Made by a program: the position numbers and the translations under genes. Shown piece after piece: positions 20,390-31,170 of a stretch of DNA of 64,000 bases (position 1 is its first letter; each line of letters opens with the position of its first letter). Location of the stretch: positions 8,451,001-8,515,000 of the forward strand of contig OY747704.1 in assembly GCA_963556495.2 (NCBI GenBank). The letters are read 5' to 3'. Under the pieces are notes generated by a model. That model searched no databases. It was not told the DNA's origin and saw nothing but the letters and a program-made list of their open reading frames with translations. The stretch comes from Valencia hispanica. Taxonomy: Eukaryota; Chordata; Actinopteri; Cyprinodontiformes; Valenciidae.

Positions 20390-21663
20390 TGTAGGCTGTG
20401 CCGTGTTGGGCTACTGCCCCTCAATGAAGTGGTTCTGCAAATCTTGCCACTTTATCTCACAACCCAACAGACACTGATCGTCCGTTATAAACTGAAGCAC
20501 TGTCATCAGGCAAGGAACTGTCCTCTTCCCTGTGTCTATGCAGACTGCTTGTGCTGTTTCATTACAGAGTCATCTCTTTAAAAACATTTAACAACAGATC
20601 ATAGTCAAGCCCGTTCAAAGCAGGTAACTGCAAGGTTAAATTGTGAACTGTGCAATTTTTCTGGGACTTGGGAAACAGTATTCTGCACATTTAAGAATAC
20701 ACCTTCACAATAAGGAAACAGTTAAATGTCCCCTTAAGGACTGTTGTTTTCAGTCTAGGGTGTACAGTACATTTCATGCACATAAGAGTAAGAAACATCA
20801 CCTCTGTTCTGTTGACAATTTTAGAGAACACTTTTATTGAAAGCACTTCAAACTGTGACCTTACAGACTTTGAGACACAGTCTGATGATCTAGACTTGAC
20901 AGATGATTTCATAGAGGATCAAGACCTGCATGATTTACTCAAACACAAAATTGCATCTCTTTTATTGCATATGCAAGCAAATTTGCATGTATCTAAAACA
21001 ACAACTCAGGAAAAAATCAATGAACTTTGTAGTATTAGTTCAGTTGTAGAAGAGTACACATCAAAATGAACTGAAGTGTGCTGATCAAGCATAATTGTGC
21101 AGTAAACAGTGCAGTCACTGCTGCTATAACAGAGATAGTTAAAAAAGTAAACCCTCTAAGTTTCTTGTCGAAAGACAGACCGTTTAGCTCTGAACCCAAA
21201 GAGCAACCTTTTACAAGAACAATTTCAAAGTGATTGAACCGATTTAGTATGTGTTAGATCCATATTTGAAACGGAACTTTGTTTATATTCCAGTTTGAAA
21301 GTTCTGACAGAGCTTTTAAATCGCAACAACGTACTACTTAAAGTCTTGGAGACTGGATATATTGAAACAGTTTAACCTTTTTCTCAGTACAAAACATACA
21401 GAGACAGTCTGTAATACAAAGATAATAATTTGCTATCAGCAGCAGACCTGAGTAATGCTCTAGGCCTGAACATCGATGACTTTGACGTTTGTAATATATT
21501 AGGAACAAACCAAAAATACAAAAGGTCTGTGCAGTCTATTGGGTTATTTCAAATGTACCTATACGATAGAGGTAATCTGTACAGTCAATCTATTTTACTG
21601 AAAGACAGGAAAAATGTTTTTTTTATCATGATAAAATACCAAAGCACTAACTTATCAGTCTGA
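20390..21663 (+). pseudogene. Decayed zinc-finger protein gene copy, 5' part
   Basis: Plus-strand fragments separated by stops. A C2H2-like block spans 20420-20840 (FCKSCHFISQ; VKCPLKDCCFQS ... FHAHKSKKHH). An acidic segment follows (DDLDLTDDFIEDQDLHDLL), and later NALGLNIDDFDVCNILGTNQ near 21440. This order resembles a large uncharacterised fish protein family with N-terminal C2H2 fingers; I know no function. It continues at 24627 after a hAT insertion. Many stops show it is dead. Confidence 0.45.
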
Positions 21664-21734
21664 TGTAAACATTGTTAAAACTCAATAACCTGTAAACTCA
21701 ATTTTTATCCCCATGTTAGGGACAGGCTAGGACA

Positions 21735-21742
21735 GTCTAAGG
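21735..21742. repeat. hAT target-site duplication, left copy
   Basis: GTCTAAGG, identical to 24619-24626 on the other side of the element. Confidence 0.9.
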
Positions 21743-22035
21743 CAGTGTTTCTTAAACTATGAGGCGCGCCCCACTAGTGGGGCGTAGAGGTATTGTAGCT
21801 GGGGTGCGATGTCAACGGATTTAATTAATTAATTACTTCTAAAAAATCTTTTACTGCACTGCAAATTAAATCAACCAACTCCCCCCTCTCACAAAATTAA
21901 ACACACTCAAATAAATTAGCAATTGTAATCCTCTTTGTAAACAGAACTGGGACCTGGAACCATAGAGCTGGGAGTTTGACGTCGGAATATATTGCAGCGG
22001 AACAAAACAAACTTATCAGTGATTCCATCTACAAA

Positions 22036-23975
22036 ATGGACAAATATCTTTAAAGGTCGGTGAACGTTTCAGAGCCAGAGAAGTCACACTGTAAACCATG
22101 GAGTCTCAGTCAACCAAGGAGGAAGTACTGTGATGAGTATCTTGCTCTTGGATTCACGGGAACAACAGTAGGGACAGAGGAGAGACCTCTGTGTGTTTTG
22201 TGTCTGAAGCCACTTGCGGCAGACAGCATGAGGCCTAATAAATTAAGGCAGCACCTGGAAACCTTACACCCCAACCAGGCCACTAAACCTCTCGAATTCT
22301 TTAAAATAAAACTGACCGAATACCATCAGCAGGAGAAATGCATGGTTAAAGTTACTTTGGTCAACAGCAAAGCAGAAATGGCATCGTTCAGGGTTGCACA
22401 CAAAATTGTGTTATGCAAAAAAAACCACACGATAGCTGAGCAGCTCATTCTTCCTGCGGCAATAGACATGGTATCCATCATGATAGACGAGGCAACCGCA
22501 GCAAAATTAAAGGCAATCCCTCTCTCAAACGACACATTAGCGCGCCGCATACAGGACATTTCCTTTGACCTCGAGGAACAACTATTTGACAAAATTAAAG
22601 AGTCTTGTTTTGCTTTACAAGTGGACGAGGCAACTGATAGCAGCAATGATTCATTGTTCATTTGCTATGTGCGTTATACCACGTCTCAGTCTCTAAACGA
22701 GGACATGCTATTCTGTAAATATGTAAAAAGTAGGGCCACGGCCGATAAACTATTCGGGATGCTGAATGATTATTTTTCACAGCATGGACTGAAATGGGAA
22801 AACTGCACTGGCTTTTGTTCGGATGGCGCACAGACCATGGCAGGGAAAAGAAAGGGCCTGCAAGCACTGATTAAGCGAGTCGCTCCTGATGCGCAATGGA
22901 CGCACTGCATCATTCATAGAGAGGCGCTCGTGTCCAGACAGCTCAGTGCTGATCTCAGTGAAGTCTTGTCAGATGTGGTAAAAGTGGTAAACTATATTAA
23001 AACCCGGCCTTTGAAAGCACGCCTCTTCTCTGCACTTTGTGAGGAAATGGGTGCTGATCATAAGGCAGTGCTTTTTCATAGCGAGTCACGGTGGCTCTCT
23101 CGCGGAAAAGTACTGTTGTGCGTATTTGAGCTCAAAGGAGAGATCCGTGCGTTCTTAGAGAAGGAGCACATGTGTGATGATGCAGCCAAATTTGCCTCGG
23201 AAGATTTTTTGCTTAAACTGGCCTATCTGAGCGATATATTTGGGAAAGTGAATGAATTAAACCTTCAGCTCCAAGGCAAAGATAAGCATATCCCCCACCT
23301 AGCTGATAAAGTGACAGCATTCACGAGAAAAGTCCAGCTATGGAGCACTCGCCTCGATAGAGGAAATGTGGATTCTTTTGAGAATCTCGGTGAAATTGCT
23401 GTCTCTGGAGCCTCTTCTGTCATCCCTTGCATAAAGCAGCACATTACATCCCTCCTTGACATGTTCTAGAAATACTTCCCCAGCACCAGCAGTGATCGGT
23501 ATGACTGGATCATGGATCCATTCAATGCAACAGGTTTGTTATATGACTTGCATCTGCATGAATTACATCAGCCATTATAATATTACGGTTTTATTTAGCT
23601 CATTCAGTTTGTAATAAGCATTTGTTTTGTTATTTATCTGCAGTACCTGCTGACTTCAGTCCTGTTGAAGAGGAGCAATTCATTGAGATGACCTCTGACA
23701 CCACAATAAAGCTGAGGTTTCCTATTCAGACCCTGAGTGAATTTTGGCTTGGAGTGGAGAGGGAATATGCTGCCATGGGGAAAAAAGCTGTACTCATTCT
23801 TCTCCCATTCGCCACATCTAGCCTCTGTGAGATTGGGTTTTCAGTTGTTGCTGCACTGAAAACACAGTACAGATCCCAACTCAACATTGAGGCTGATTTA
23901 AGAGTGGCTGCCTCACACTTGCAGCCCCGTTTTGAAAGACTGTGCAATGCAAGACAGGCCCATTGGAGCCACTAA
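22036..23975 (+). pseudogene. hAT transposase (ZBED5/SCAND3-like), two nonsense codons
   Basis: Probably starts at ATG 22036 (MDKYL), then meets TAA at 22051. The frame then runs open to TAG at 23467, with a BED-like finger (CVLCLKPL ... LRQHLETLHP, about residues 55-80) and the RNase H-like core (FALQVDEATDSS first Asp; FCSDGAQTMAG; THCIIHREAL). After the TAG the protein goes on (KYFPSTSSDRYDWI) to a donor at 23534. A 110-base intron (23534-23643) leads to the C-terminal dimerisation part (ATSSLCEIGFSVVAALKTQY) ending at 23975. Apart from the two stops the frame is intact, so inactivation is fairly recent. Confidence 0.88.
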
Positions 23976-24069
23976 AGAACTTGTGTACAGAGACAGTATG
24001 GTCTTTGTTTCATCACATCTGTTCTACACCTAGGATTGACTTTTATTGTTGTGACGTAACAGCAACTAA

Positions 24070-24290
24070 AGCACTTTTATTTCCTCTAGTTTTGATATTA
24101 TTATACCAGAAAAAACAGCACTTTTATTTCCTGTAGTTTTGATATTGTTATACCAGAAACAACAGCAGTTTTATTTCCTCTAGTTTTGATATTGTTATAC
24201 CAGAAACAACAGCACTTTTATTTTCTCTAGTTTTGATATTGTTATACCAGAAACAACAGCAGTTTTATTTCTTCTAGTTTTGAAATTGTC
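24070..24290 (+). repeat. 47-bp minisatellite in the hAT 3' region
   Basis: Four to five copies of a 47-base unit containing TAGTTTTGATATTGTTATAC and CAGAAACAACAGCA. Successive TAGTTTTGA starts are at about 24088, 24135, 24182, 24229 and 24276. Confidence 0.9.
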
Positions 24291-24626
24291 AGCAGCTACA
24301 ACACTTTAATTTTAGTTTTTCACTTGTGATAAAACTACAGCATTTTTATTTTCCCCAATTGTGAGCTAAAGTTTTATACATGTAGCAACTACTGACATAT
24401 TTTTGAACTGGTTTTATAACAGTGCAACCACTTTTTCGATCCAGCTAGCCTAATTTATACCCTTATAAATTTGTAGACTAGCTAAGCTATTTAGATAAAT
24501 AAAATATTTAAAAAATCGGGCTTGGTCACCATTCTGTCGGGGTGATAAAAGCAGGTGGGGCTTGTGTGTGCTCCTTTGTCCAAAGTGGGGAATGAGAAAA
24601 AAAGTTTGAGAAACACTGGTCTAAGG

Positions 24627-24955
24627 ACACGGATCAATGAGGTTGAAATAAATTTTAATGAAATATGCACCTTGAGACAGGTCTCTGTACATCACATATC
24701 TGACCTGATGTCAGTTATAGTGCTAAAATGTCTTAACCGAGGTGACTTATAACTTTAAGTAAATGTGTGATGTTGCCTCTCCATATAGATCATCAAGGAA
24801 TTTACCAGGCTGATGTCGATGGACATAGACAAACTCTATGAGGGTCTGGACAACCATCTACATAAACTGCTTCAATTATTCCGTCTCAAGCGCTTCGAGG
24901 AACTTCAAATTACATCCTTAATGGATAGCCTCGACAAGGATGTCAGTCTATAAAA
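24627..24955 (+). pseudogene. Decayed zinc-finger gene copy, 3' exons
   Basis: Directly follows the right hAT target duplication. It reads RTRINEVEINFNEICTLRQV and VHHISDLMS, then an intron ending in CCATATAG (24789). A last exon follows (IIKEFTRLMSMDIDKLYEGL, SLDKDVSL) and terminates near 24953. It appears to be the C-terminal part of the gene begun at 20390. I do not recognise a function. Confidence 0.4.
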
Positions 24956-25323
24956 AAGGAGTTAATTTGTCACATACATAGTTACTTGTATAAAACATGT
25001 AGTGAAATTAGGATGGTCACTCAGCTTTTGTGTTGGTATGTGTGGATGTGTTTATGGAGGTAACGGAGAAAGGAAGCTAAGAGAGTATACTATATACATA
25101 GGGGAAATATATACATGGGGGCCTAGCGGCAGGTGATTGGTCAACATGTATAACAGCAACTGCGTGTCCACACACAGAGCAGTAGGGGTGGGAAACAGGG
25201 AGGGTCAGACACACACACACAGCAGTGAGCACATGCACACGGAGGGAGACAAGAGAGGGAAAGAGGAGGAAAAAAGCAAGCCAGTGAGAAAGAGAGAGAG
25301 TGCGACGAATAAACGGTGAGAAA
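24956..25323 (+). other. Leader of a hAT-Ac element, no coding
   Basis: Purine-rich sequence and short AC/AG runs upstream of the BED-finger start at 25324. It probably belongs to the same hAT element, but its terminus is not clear. Confidence 0.35.
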
Positions 25324-26310
25324 ATGAGCGACAGCAGCAGGAAAAGTAGCAAAATTTGGACCCATTTCAATGTTGTAAGCAGCTCAAAGGCAGAGTGTAA
25401 CCCCTCCTTTCCACCGGACGCGTAAGCGGCACGTTACAGAAGCAGCACGTTTCACTTGTGTATTCTGCTGCTTGGCCCTTTCCACTGGGTGCATATGAGG
25501 CGTATAGCAGCAGGGAAGCAGCTGTCACCGAGACAGCACGAAATCACGCGAGATTATCAAAATCACGCATGGTTTCGTCAGTAAACACAACAACCATAGA
25601 CATATATAAACGTCTATGACAATAATAACCAGGAAAAGACAACAACATGACTCCAAAAGGTTGGTGTTTTATGTTATGTCCATTTTAAATTCGCCAATAA
25701 GTTTGTGTTATGTCAGGGAATATCCAAAATCGCTCATTTGTGTGATGACACACAAATGAGACCCTCCCGCGAGGTACTGACTTCTCACCGGGCCACACAG
25801 GTAGTGACATTTTTTTAAGTAAAGCAACTGCAAAGCAGCACGTTTCTTTTATTTTGAAAATTTCCGGTGCCGAGCCATATATTTCCTGTCTCCCCTATCC
25901 AAAATGTAGAAATTTACGTGTTTCAGAGGCATGCTGCTTAGAAAATAGGACTGCCGCGTATATTTAGAAAAGTGCTGTGACATGTCGCTCCTCAGACGCG
26001 GCAGACTCGAGCTGCTTTCGCCTCTGGTGGAAAGGGTTCTATTGACTACATTGGTGGCTATCAGCTGCGTATGACGTGCTGCTCCAGTAACGTGCTGCTT
26101 ACGCGTCCGGTGGAAAGGAGGGGTAACTTGTGCAAGGTGAAAATATCATATAGAGCAGGCTCCACAAATAACCTGCACAGACACATGAAAACTGTTCACC
26201 CAACAGTGCAGTTAGAAGAAAGTAGACAAGCAAGGCAATCTGCCAATGAAAGTTCCAGTGTGTCTACTACAACTTTTGGTTTGTTTTTTGTTTTTAAACA
26301 CTGGTGAGTC
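25324..26310 (+). pseudogene. hAT-Ac BED-finger exon, split by a MITE
   Basis: ATG 25324 opens MSDSSRKSSKIWTHF, typical of the N-terminus of Ac-like hAT transposases. The first Cys of the BED finger falls at about 25396. The frame resumes after 26124 with the second Cys and YRAGSTNNLHRHMKTVHP, giving the finger's two His. The 723-bp insert between them is a MITE. The finger's sequence is otherwise intact. The rest of the transposase is missing after about 26304. Confidence 0.8.
25401..26123. mobile_element. Harbinger-like MITE with 33-bp inverted repeats
   Basis: Begins CCCCTCCTTTCCACCGGACG and ends with the complement, matching over about 33 bases with one difference. It is flanked by TAA on both sides (25398-25400, 26124-26126), the three-base duplication of PIF/Harbinger elements. 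It has no coding capacity. It lies inside a BED zinc-finger codon run. Confidence 0.88.
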
Positions 26311-26454
26311 CTGGGTGGGTCTGTTTTTTATAGCCTTCTTTATTATTTATTTTTGTAGCACTCAAGTTCAGATTTCTTAAAGTGTTCAGTAAATAAAGCC
26401 ATATAAATGATAAATATTTGATACATTTTTTTACATAAGTAAATCATTTTACAC

Positions 26455-26520
26455 ATCTTTTTGGTGAGCCGAGCCAAAAGGACTGGCTCTCCAAAAAGAG
26501 CCGGAATTCCCATAGAGTAA
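26455..26520 (+). repeat. hAT-Ac 3' terminal fragment
   Basis: GGCTCTCCAAAAAGAGCCGG and AATTCCCAT resemble the subterminal palindrome and end of fish Ac-like hAT elements. It is probably the 3' end of the element whose BED exon lies upstream, with most of the transposase deleted. Confidence 0.45.
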
Positions 26521-26599
26521 AAAAACACTGTCAGGAAGACTAAAATAACAGATTATGGTATAAAAATAACAGGGGGTATATATGATAAAACTACACAGT

Positions 26600-27950
26600 A
26601 AAATACTGAAAATATAATCAGTTAAAAGCTAGGCTAAAAAGGTGGGTCTTGAGCCTGCTCTTAAAAACATGAATGTTCTCTGCGGCGCTGTAGTCCTCTG
26701 GCAGCCTGTTCCAGAGGTGAGGGCCAGAATGATGGAAAGACGCCTTGCCATAAGTGTGTGTCCTGACTTTAGGGATAACAAGGAGACAGCTGCCAAAGGA
26801 GCGCGGAGACCGCAAAGGTTCAGATGGTAAAAGTAGTTCTGAAAGATAAGGCCTAAGACTATTAAAACACTTAAAAACATTAAAAGAACCTTAAAATCTA
26901 TCCTAAAACATACGGTGAGCCAATGCAGTGAATTTAAGACAGGTGTAATGTGCTACCACTTCCTGGTCTTCGTCAGGACACGTGCTGCTGAATTTTGCAG
27001 AAGTTGTAAACCTGAGATATTCTTTTTGGGAAGACCAGGAAGCAGGGCATTACAGCAATCAATTCTATTGGTGATAAAGTCATGCATCAATTCAATTCAA
27101 TTCAGTTTATTTATATAGCGCCAATTCACAACAGATGTCATCTCAAGGCACTTAACAAGAAGTTATTTCAATACATTTATACAAACATTCCAATCAGTTA
27201 AAAACTTTCCTATTTAAGGAATCCCAGCAGATTGCGTCAGTCATTGGCGTGAGGTTGGGCAGATTTCCAACCACAGCAATCCTTCAGCAATCCCTCATAC
27301 TGAGCAAGCATGTAGCGACAGTGGAGAGGAAAAACTCCCCTTTAACAGGAAGAAACCTCCAACAGAACCAGGCTCAGTAGGAGCGGCCATCTGCCACGAC
27401 CGTCTGGGGGTTTGAGAAGACAGAGCAGAACACAGAAGGAACAGAAGATCTGGTATAAGAGTAATTTCTATGTTACAGAAAGGAAAAAGTTGATAACAGG
27501 ACACAGCGGATGTTCAGTTACTGAGAGGATCATCCCAGTCGATGCCCCCCGTCCAACAGGGCATTGCAGCCAAGCAGGATACCAGACCAGGTATATCTTC
27601 TATGGGGAGAAAAACACTGAGAGAAAACAAAGTTAACAGTCGAAATAACAGAATGTACTGTAATACAACTGGAGAGTCGTAGGAGAAAAGGAAGTAGCAG
27701 AGTTTCCGTGTGGCCTGGGAGAGAATGGGGCGGACTCTGGCAATGTTCTTTAGATGATAAAAACCTATTTTGGTGATATTTTTAATGTGAGGGGTAAAAG
27801 TCAGCCCAGATTAAAAAATCACACCCAGATTTTTCACCTGTAAAGAAGAATTAAAAGACAGTGATTGTAGTTTTGGTAAATGTTTCTCTCTGAGCCTCAG
27901 GACTGATGACTAAAACTTCAGTTTTGTCCTGGTTGAACTGGAGAAGGCAA
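26600..27950 (-). mobile_element. Second L2-clade LINE fragment, split by an insert
   Basis: Minus-strand homologue of the L2 at 6.7-8.5 kb. The end LWNRLPEDYSAAENIHVFKS is near 26680, and the NQDKTEVLV-type region is near 27935. An unrelated 3'-tailed repeat (27089-27711) interrupts the RT at the CATGCATCA site. The L2 sequence has several frameshifts and no active-site motif left in frame. Confidence 0.8.
27089..27711 (-). mobile_element. Non-LTR-type repeat with TTGAA tail, inserted in L2
   Basis: On the minus strand it ends AATTGGCGCTATATAAATAA followed by repeated TTGAA, and carries TTTTTCCTCTCCACTGTCGC, both hallmarks of an abundant fish LINE-derived repeat. It is non-coding. L2 sequence resumes on both sides. 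Confidence 0.7.
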
Positions 27951-28060
27951 GGCAAGGCAGATTCATTTGTATAGTACACTTTCAACAACAAGGTTATTCA
28001 AGGTGCTTCATGTGGTTAAGGGGTAAAATAAAAATAGCAATAAAATTTAAAGCCAATCGT
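27946..28060 (-). repeat. LINE/SINE tail with GGCAA repeats
   Basis: Starts GGCAAGGCAAGGCAG, then TTTGTATAGTACACTTTCAA, a fish non-LTR 3' end in antisense. Only the tail is present. Confidence 0.5.
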
Positions 28061-29147
28061 GTTTTATTTTCTTTTTCAAACGGCGCTGAAAACCATCATT
28101 GGACTGTTGTCTGGGAAAGATCATGTTTATCCACATCGTAGCACAAAGAATAATGTTGGCTACATTAGTAATATGTTCGACCCAGAAGAAGAATGCGCAA
28201 CAAACAAAACAAACGCATTTCCCTTGCAACCCTTGCCGTTCTGTGCGGAAAAACCTCAACTGTAACTTCACTACAGTTCTGCATAAATAATATCAGCTGT
28301 GCAACATTCCAGAGAAATAAAAAGGGAAATAATTTATTGTAATACGGGGTCACGTTATTTTCCGTTTTTTGTTTTTTTTGTATACAAGCAGTATACAATT
28401 CACATCCCTGACCACTTGTTGCAGACGCACAGACATTTTCAACTTTACGCACAGAGTTCAAGTAACTGAATCAATCAAAAAAATATTCCTATGAGAGTAT
28501 CTGACAGATTATCATCTCAGACCTGGACACGTATTCAAAGCATCACTATCTGAGAGCTCAGCTGACAGTACAATGGAGCGTTACAGAGGGATTGGAGCGC
28601 ATAGCCGCGGCGGACACAGGCCGATGGCGGTTTTAAATCAACGGGCGGATTGGGTCATGATTTAATCTGGAGATAACTGTGGGTAAAGGGTCGGGTTAAT
28701 GCATGAGGGTTGGTAAAATTGGACCAGTGCAGGACTCTGCAACAGTAAACTGTATACTTTTACTGCAATTATTTTGTATTTAAAACATATGTGAGGGAAA
28801 TTAGATATGCAAGCAGAAACTATAGGGGGACATTTTTTTATTTTTATGCAGCTTTGAAGACAAACTGATCGCAAAAAAATTTTCATGACTGGAAAATGAG
28901 CTAAAAAGTATGACAAAAATCACAGTGCATGCGCACGTTGCTCACTGGGGCCATCCTGCGCCATCCTTATATGCATGGTGTAAGATAACTAATAGTGGGC
29001 AGCTTGTTATGCAGTTAGTTTCCAAACCACGTAATTCATAGTTACATACAATTTTAGACTGTATGATGTGCTCCAAAGCGTAGCATTGCCAGTAACGTTA
29101 TTATGACGGACACATTTCATTAGCCAACTTGACTTTAAGTGACTTAC
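28061..29147. other. Non-coding sequence, hAT intron in part
   Basis: Short overlapping open stretches at 28059-28290 look spurious. The right half is probably the first intron of the hAT element whose exon is at 29148-29201 (minus strand). Confidence 0.35.
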
Positions 29148-29201
29148 AGGTTTCTTTGAAAAATAGTTTCTCATGTCCAAATTCTTCTTTTTTGCTGCCA
29201 T
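29148..29201 (-). pseudogene. ZMYM/TTF-type hAT transposase, first coding exon
   Basis: ATG 29201 on the minus strand opens MAAKKKNLDMRNYFSKKP, the short basic start followed by an 'R-x-F-F/Y-x-K-K' motif seen in zinc-finger MYM-like hAT proteins. It stops at a clean donor (CCT|GTAAGT). No further exons are recognisable downstream. Confidence 0.5.
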
Positions 29202-29363
29202 CCTTACTCGCTTTTGACACCCATGTGTCGCCCACGTTGCACCTCAGTCCTCTCGCGGACTGGAAAGTACTCCTTGCAGTTTTGGCGCTGCTAACTAGCA
29301 GACATAACTGCAGAGTCTCACCTGACAGCAGGGAAAGGCACAGCCAATCATATTGGCCATATA

Positions 29364-30962
29364 CAGGTCCTTCTCAAAAAATTATCATATTGTGATAAAG
29401 TTCATTCTTTTCCATAATGTAATGATAAAAAATAAACTTTCATATATTTTAGATTCATTGCACACCAGCTGAAATATTTCAGGTCTTTTTTTTTGTTTTA
29501 AAACTAATGATTTGGGCATAAAGCTCATGAAAACCCAAAATTCCTATCTCAAAGAATTAGCATATTTCATCCGACCAATAAAAGAAAAGTGTTTTTAATA
29601 TAAAAAAAGTCAACCTTCAAATAATTATGTTCAGTTATGCACTCAATACTTGGTCGGGAATCCTTTTGCAGAAATGACTGCTTCAATGCGGTGTGGCATG
29701 GAGGCAATCAGCCTGTGGCACTGCTGAGGTGTTATGGAGGCCCAAGATGCTTCGATAGCGGCCTTAAGCTCATCCAGAGTGTTGGGTCTTGCGTCTCTCA
29801 ACTTCCTCTTCACAATATCCCACAGATTCTCTATGGGGTTCAGGTCAGGAGAGTTGGCAGGCCAAATGAGCACAGTAATCCCATGGTCAGTAAACCATTT
29901 ACCAGTGGTTTTGGCATTCTGAGCAGGTGCCAGGTCGTGCTGAAAAATGAAATCTTCACCTCCATAAAGCTTTTCAGCAGATGGAAGCATGAAGTGCTCC
30001 AAAATCTCCTGATAGCTAGCTGCATTGACCCTGCCCTTGATAAAACACAGTGGACCAACACCAGCAGCTGACATGGCACCCCAGACCATCACTGACTGTG
30101 GGTACTTGACACTGGACTTTAGGCATTTTGGCCTTTCCTTCTCCCCAGTCTTCCTCCAGACTCTGGCACCTTGATTTCCGAATGACATGCAAAATTTGCT
30201 TTCATCCGAAAAAAGTACTTTGGACAACTGAGCAACAGTCCAGTGCTGCTTCTCTGTAGCCCAGGTCAGGCGCTTCTGCCGCTGTTTCTGGTTCAAAAGT
30301 GGCTTGACCTGGGGAATGCGGCACCTGTAGCCCATTTCCTGCACACGCCTGTGCACGGTGGCTCTGGATGTTTCTACTCCAGACTCAGTCCACTGCTTCC
30401 GCAGGTCCCCCAAGGTCTGGAATCGGTCCTTCTCCACAATCTTCCTCAGGGTCCGGTCACCTCTTCTCGTTGTGCAGCGTTTTCTGCCACACTTTTTCCT
30501 TCCCACAGACTTCCCACTGAGGTGCCTTGATACAGCACTCTGGGAACAGCCTATTTGTTTAGAAATTTCTTTCTGTGTCTTACCCTCTTGCTTGAGGGTG
30601 TCAATGATGGCCTTCTGGGCAGCAGTCAGGTCGGCAGTCTTACCCATGATTGCGGTTTTGAGTAATGAACCAGGCTGGGAGTTTTTAAAAGCCTCAGGAA
30701 TCTTTTGCAGGTAGTTGATTCAGATGATTAGGTTAATAGCTCGTTTAGAGAACCTTTTCATGATATGCTCATTTTTTGAGATAGGAATTTTGGGTTTTCA
30801 TGAGCTGTATGCCAAAATCATCAGTTTTAAAACAATAAAAGACCTGAGATATTTCAGTTGGTGTGCAATGAATCTAAAATATATGAAAGATTAATTTTTA
30901 TCATTACATTATGGAAAAGAATCAACTTTATCACAATATGCACATTTTTTGAGAAGGACCTG
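29364..30962 (-). mobile_element. Tc1-mariner element, structurally complete
   Basis: TA at both borders (29362-29363, 30963-30964). Inverted repeats of about 200 bases begin CAGGTCCTTCTCAAAAAAT, and the inner repeat CCTATCTCAAA.AAT.AGCAT may act as a second binding site. It contains one uninterrupted transposase. It is inserted in a hAT element's 5' region (sequence at 31080-31170 belongs with 29200-29363). Confidence 0.95.
29643..30647 (-). CDS. Tc1 transposase, 334 aa, uninterrupted DD34E
   Basis: Cut-and-paste transposase of the Tc1 family. It binds the element's inverted repeats and inserts at TA. Residues 1-110 carry the paired-like helix-turn-helix domain (QKEISKQIGCSQSAVSRHL) and a basic GRKKCGRKR linker. 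The catalytic triad is visible: Asp148 (LFSDESKF), Asp238 (IFQHDLAPA) and Glu273 (PIENLWD), with 34 residues between the last two. The glycine-rich box VMVWGAMSAAGVG is at about 187-198 and the normal C-terminus GFPTKY is present. The usual length for the family is about 340. The start MGKTADL is standard. It is the only full-length transposase here without a stop. Whether it is active cannot be told from sequence, and the TIRs show some divergence. Confidence 0.95.
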   Translation of the reverse strand: MGKTADLTAAQKAIIDTLKQEGKTQKEISKQIGCSQSAVSRHLSGKSVGRKKCGRKRCTTRRGDRTLRKIVEKDRFQTLGDLRKQWTESGVETSRATVHRRVQEMGYRCRIPQVKPLLNQKQRQKRLTWATEKQHWTVAQLSKVLFSDESKFCMSFGNQGARVWRKTGEKERPKCLKSSVKYPQSVMVWGAMSAAGVGPLCFIKGRVNAASYQEILEHFMLPSAEKLYGGEDFIFQHDLAPAQNAKTTGKWFTDHGITVLIWPANSPDLNPIENLWDIVKRKLRDARPNTLDELKAAIEASWASITPQQCHRLIASMPHRIEAVISAKGFPTKY

Positions 30963-30964
30963 TA

Positions 30965-31170
30965 GAACATAATTATACTCTTTCTGCACCTCAAGAATGA
31001 AACGTTGAAAGATCGGTATTTTTCTTTCTCTTTGTTGCTTTCTATCGGGTTTGTCTTTCTTTAATTTATTCTTCAAATTATTGGTGGGGACAATTCAATA
31101 ATCGCTGGATATTGGTGGGGACATGTCCCTTCCGTCCATGCTAATTCTACGCCAATTCTAGGTCATGACT
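30965..31170 (-). repeat. hAT 5' terminal fragment beyond the Tc1
   Basis: GGTGGGGACATGTCCC.T and the repeated ATTGGTGGGGACA resemble the 5' region of the ZMYM-type hAT element whose first exon lies at 29148-29201. The Tc1 would then sit in its 5' UTR. Confidence 0.4.

Larger units (their letters stand above)
21743..24618 (+). mobile_element. hAT transposon, full length with perfect 8-bp duplication
   Basis: Inverted termini CAGTGTTTCTTAAACT at the left and the complement of CAGTGTTTCTCAAACT at the right, flanked by GTCTAAGG on both sides. It carries a two-exon transposase (22036-23975) and a minisatellite in its 3' part. It interrupts the decayed zinc-finger gene copy. The element is structurally complete, but its transposase has two nonsense codons. 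Confidence 0.92.
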
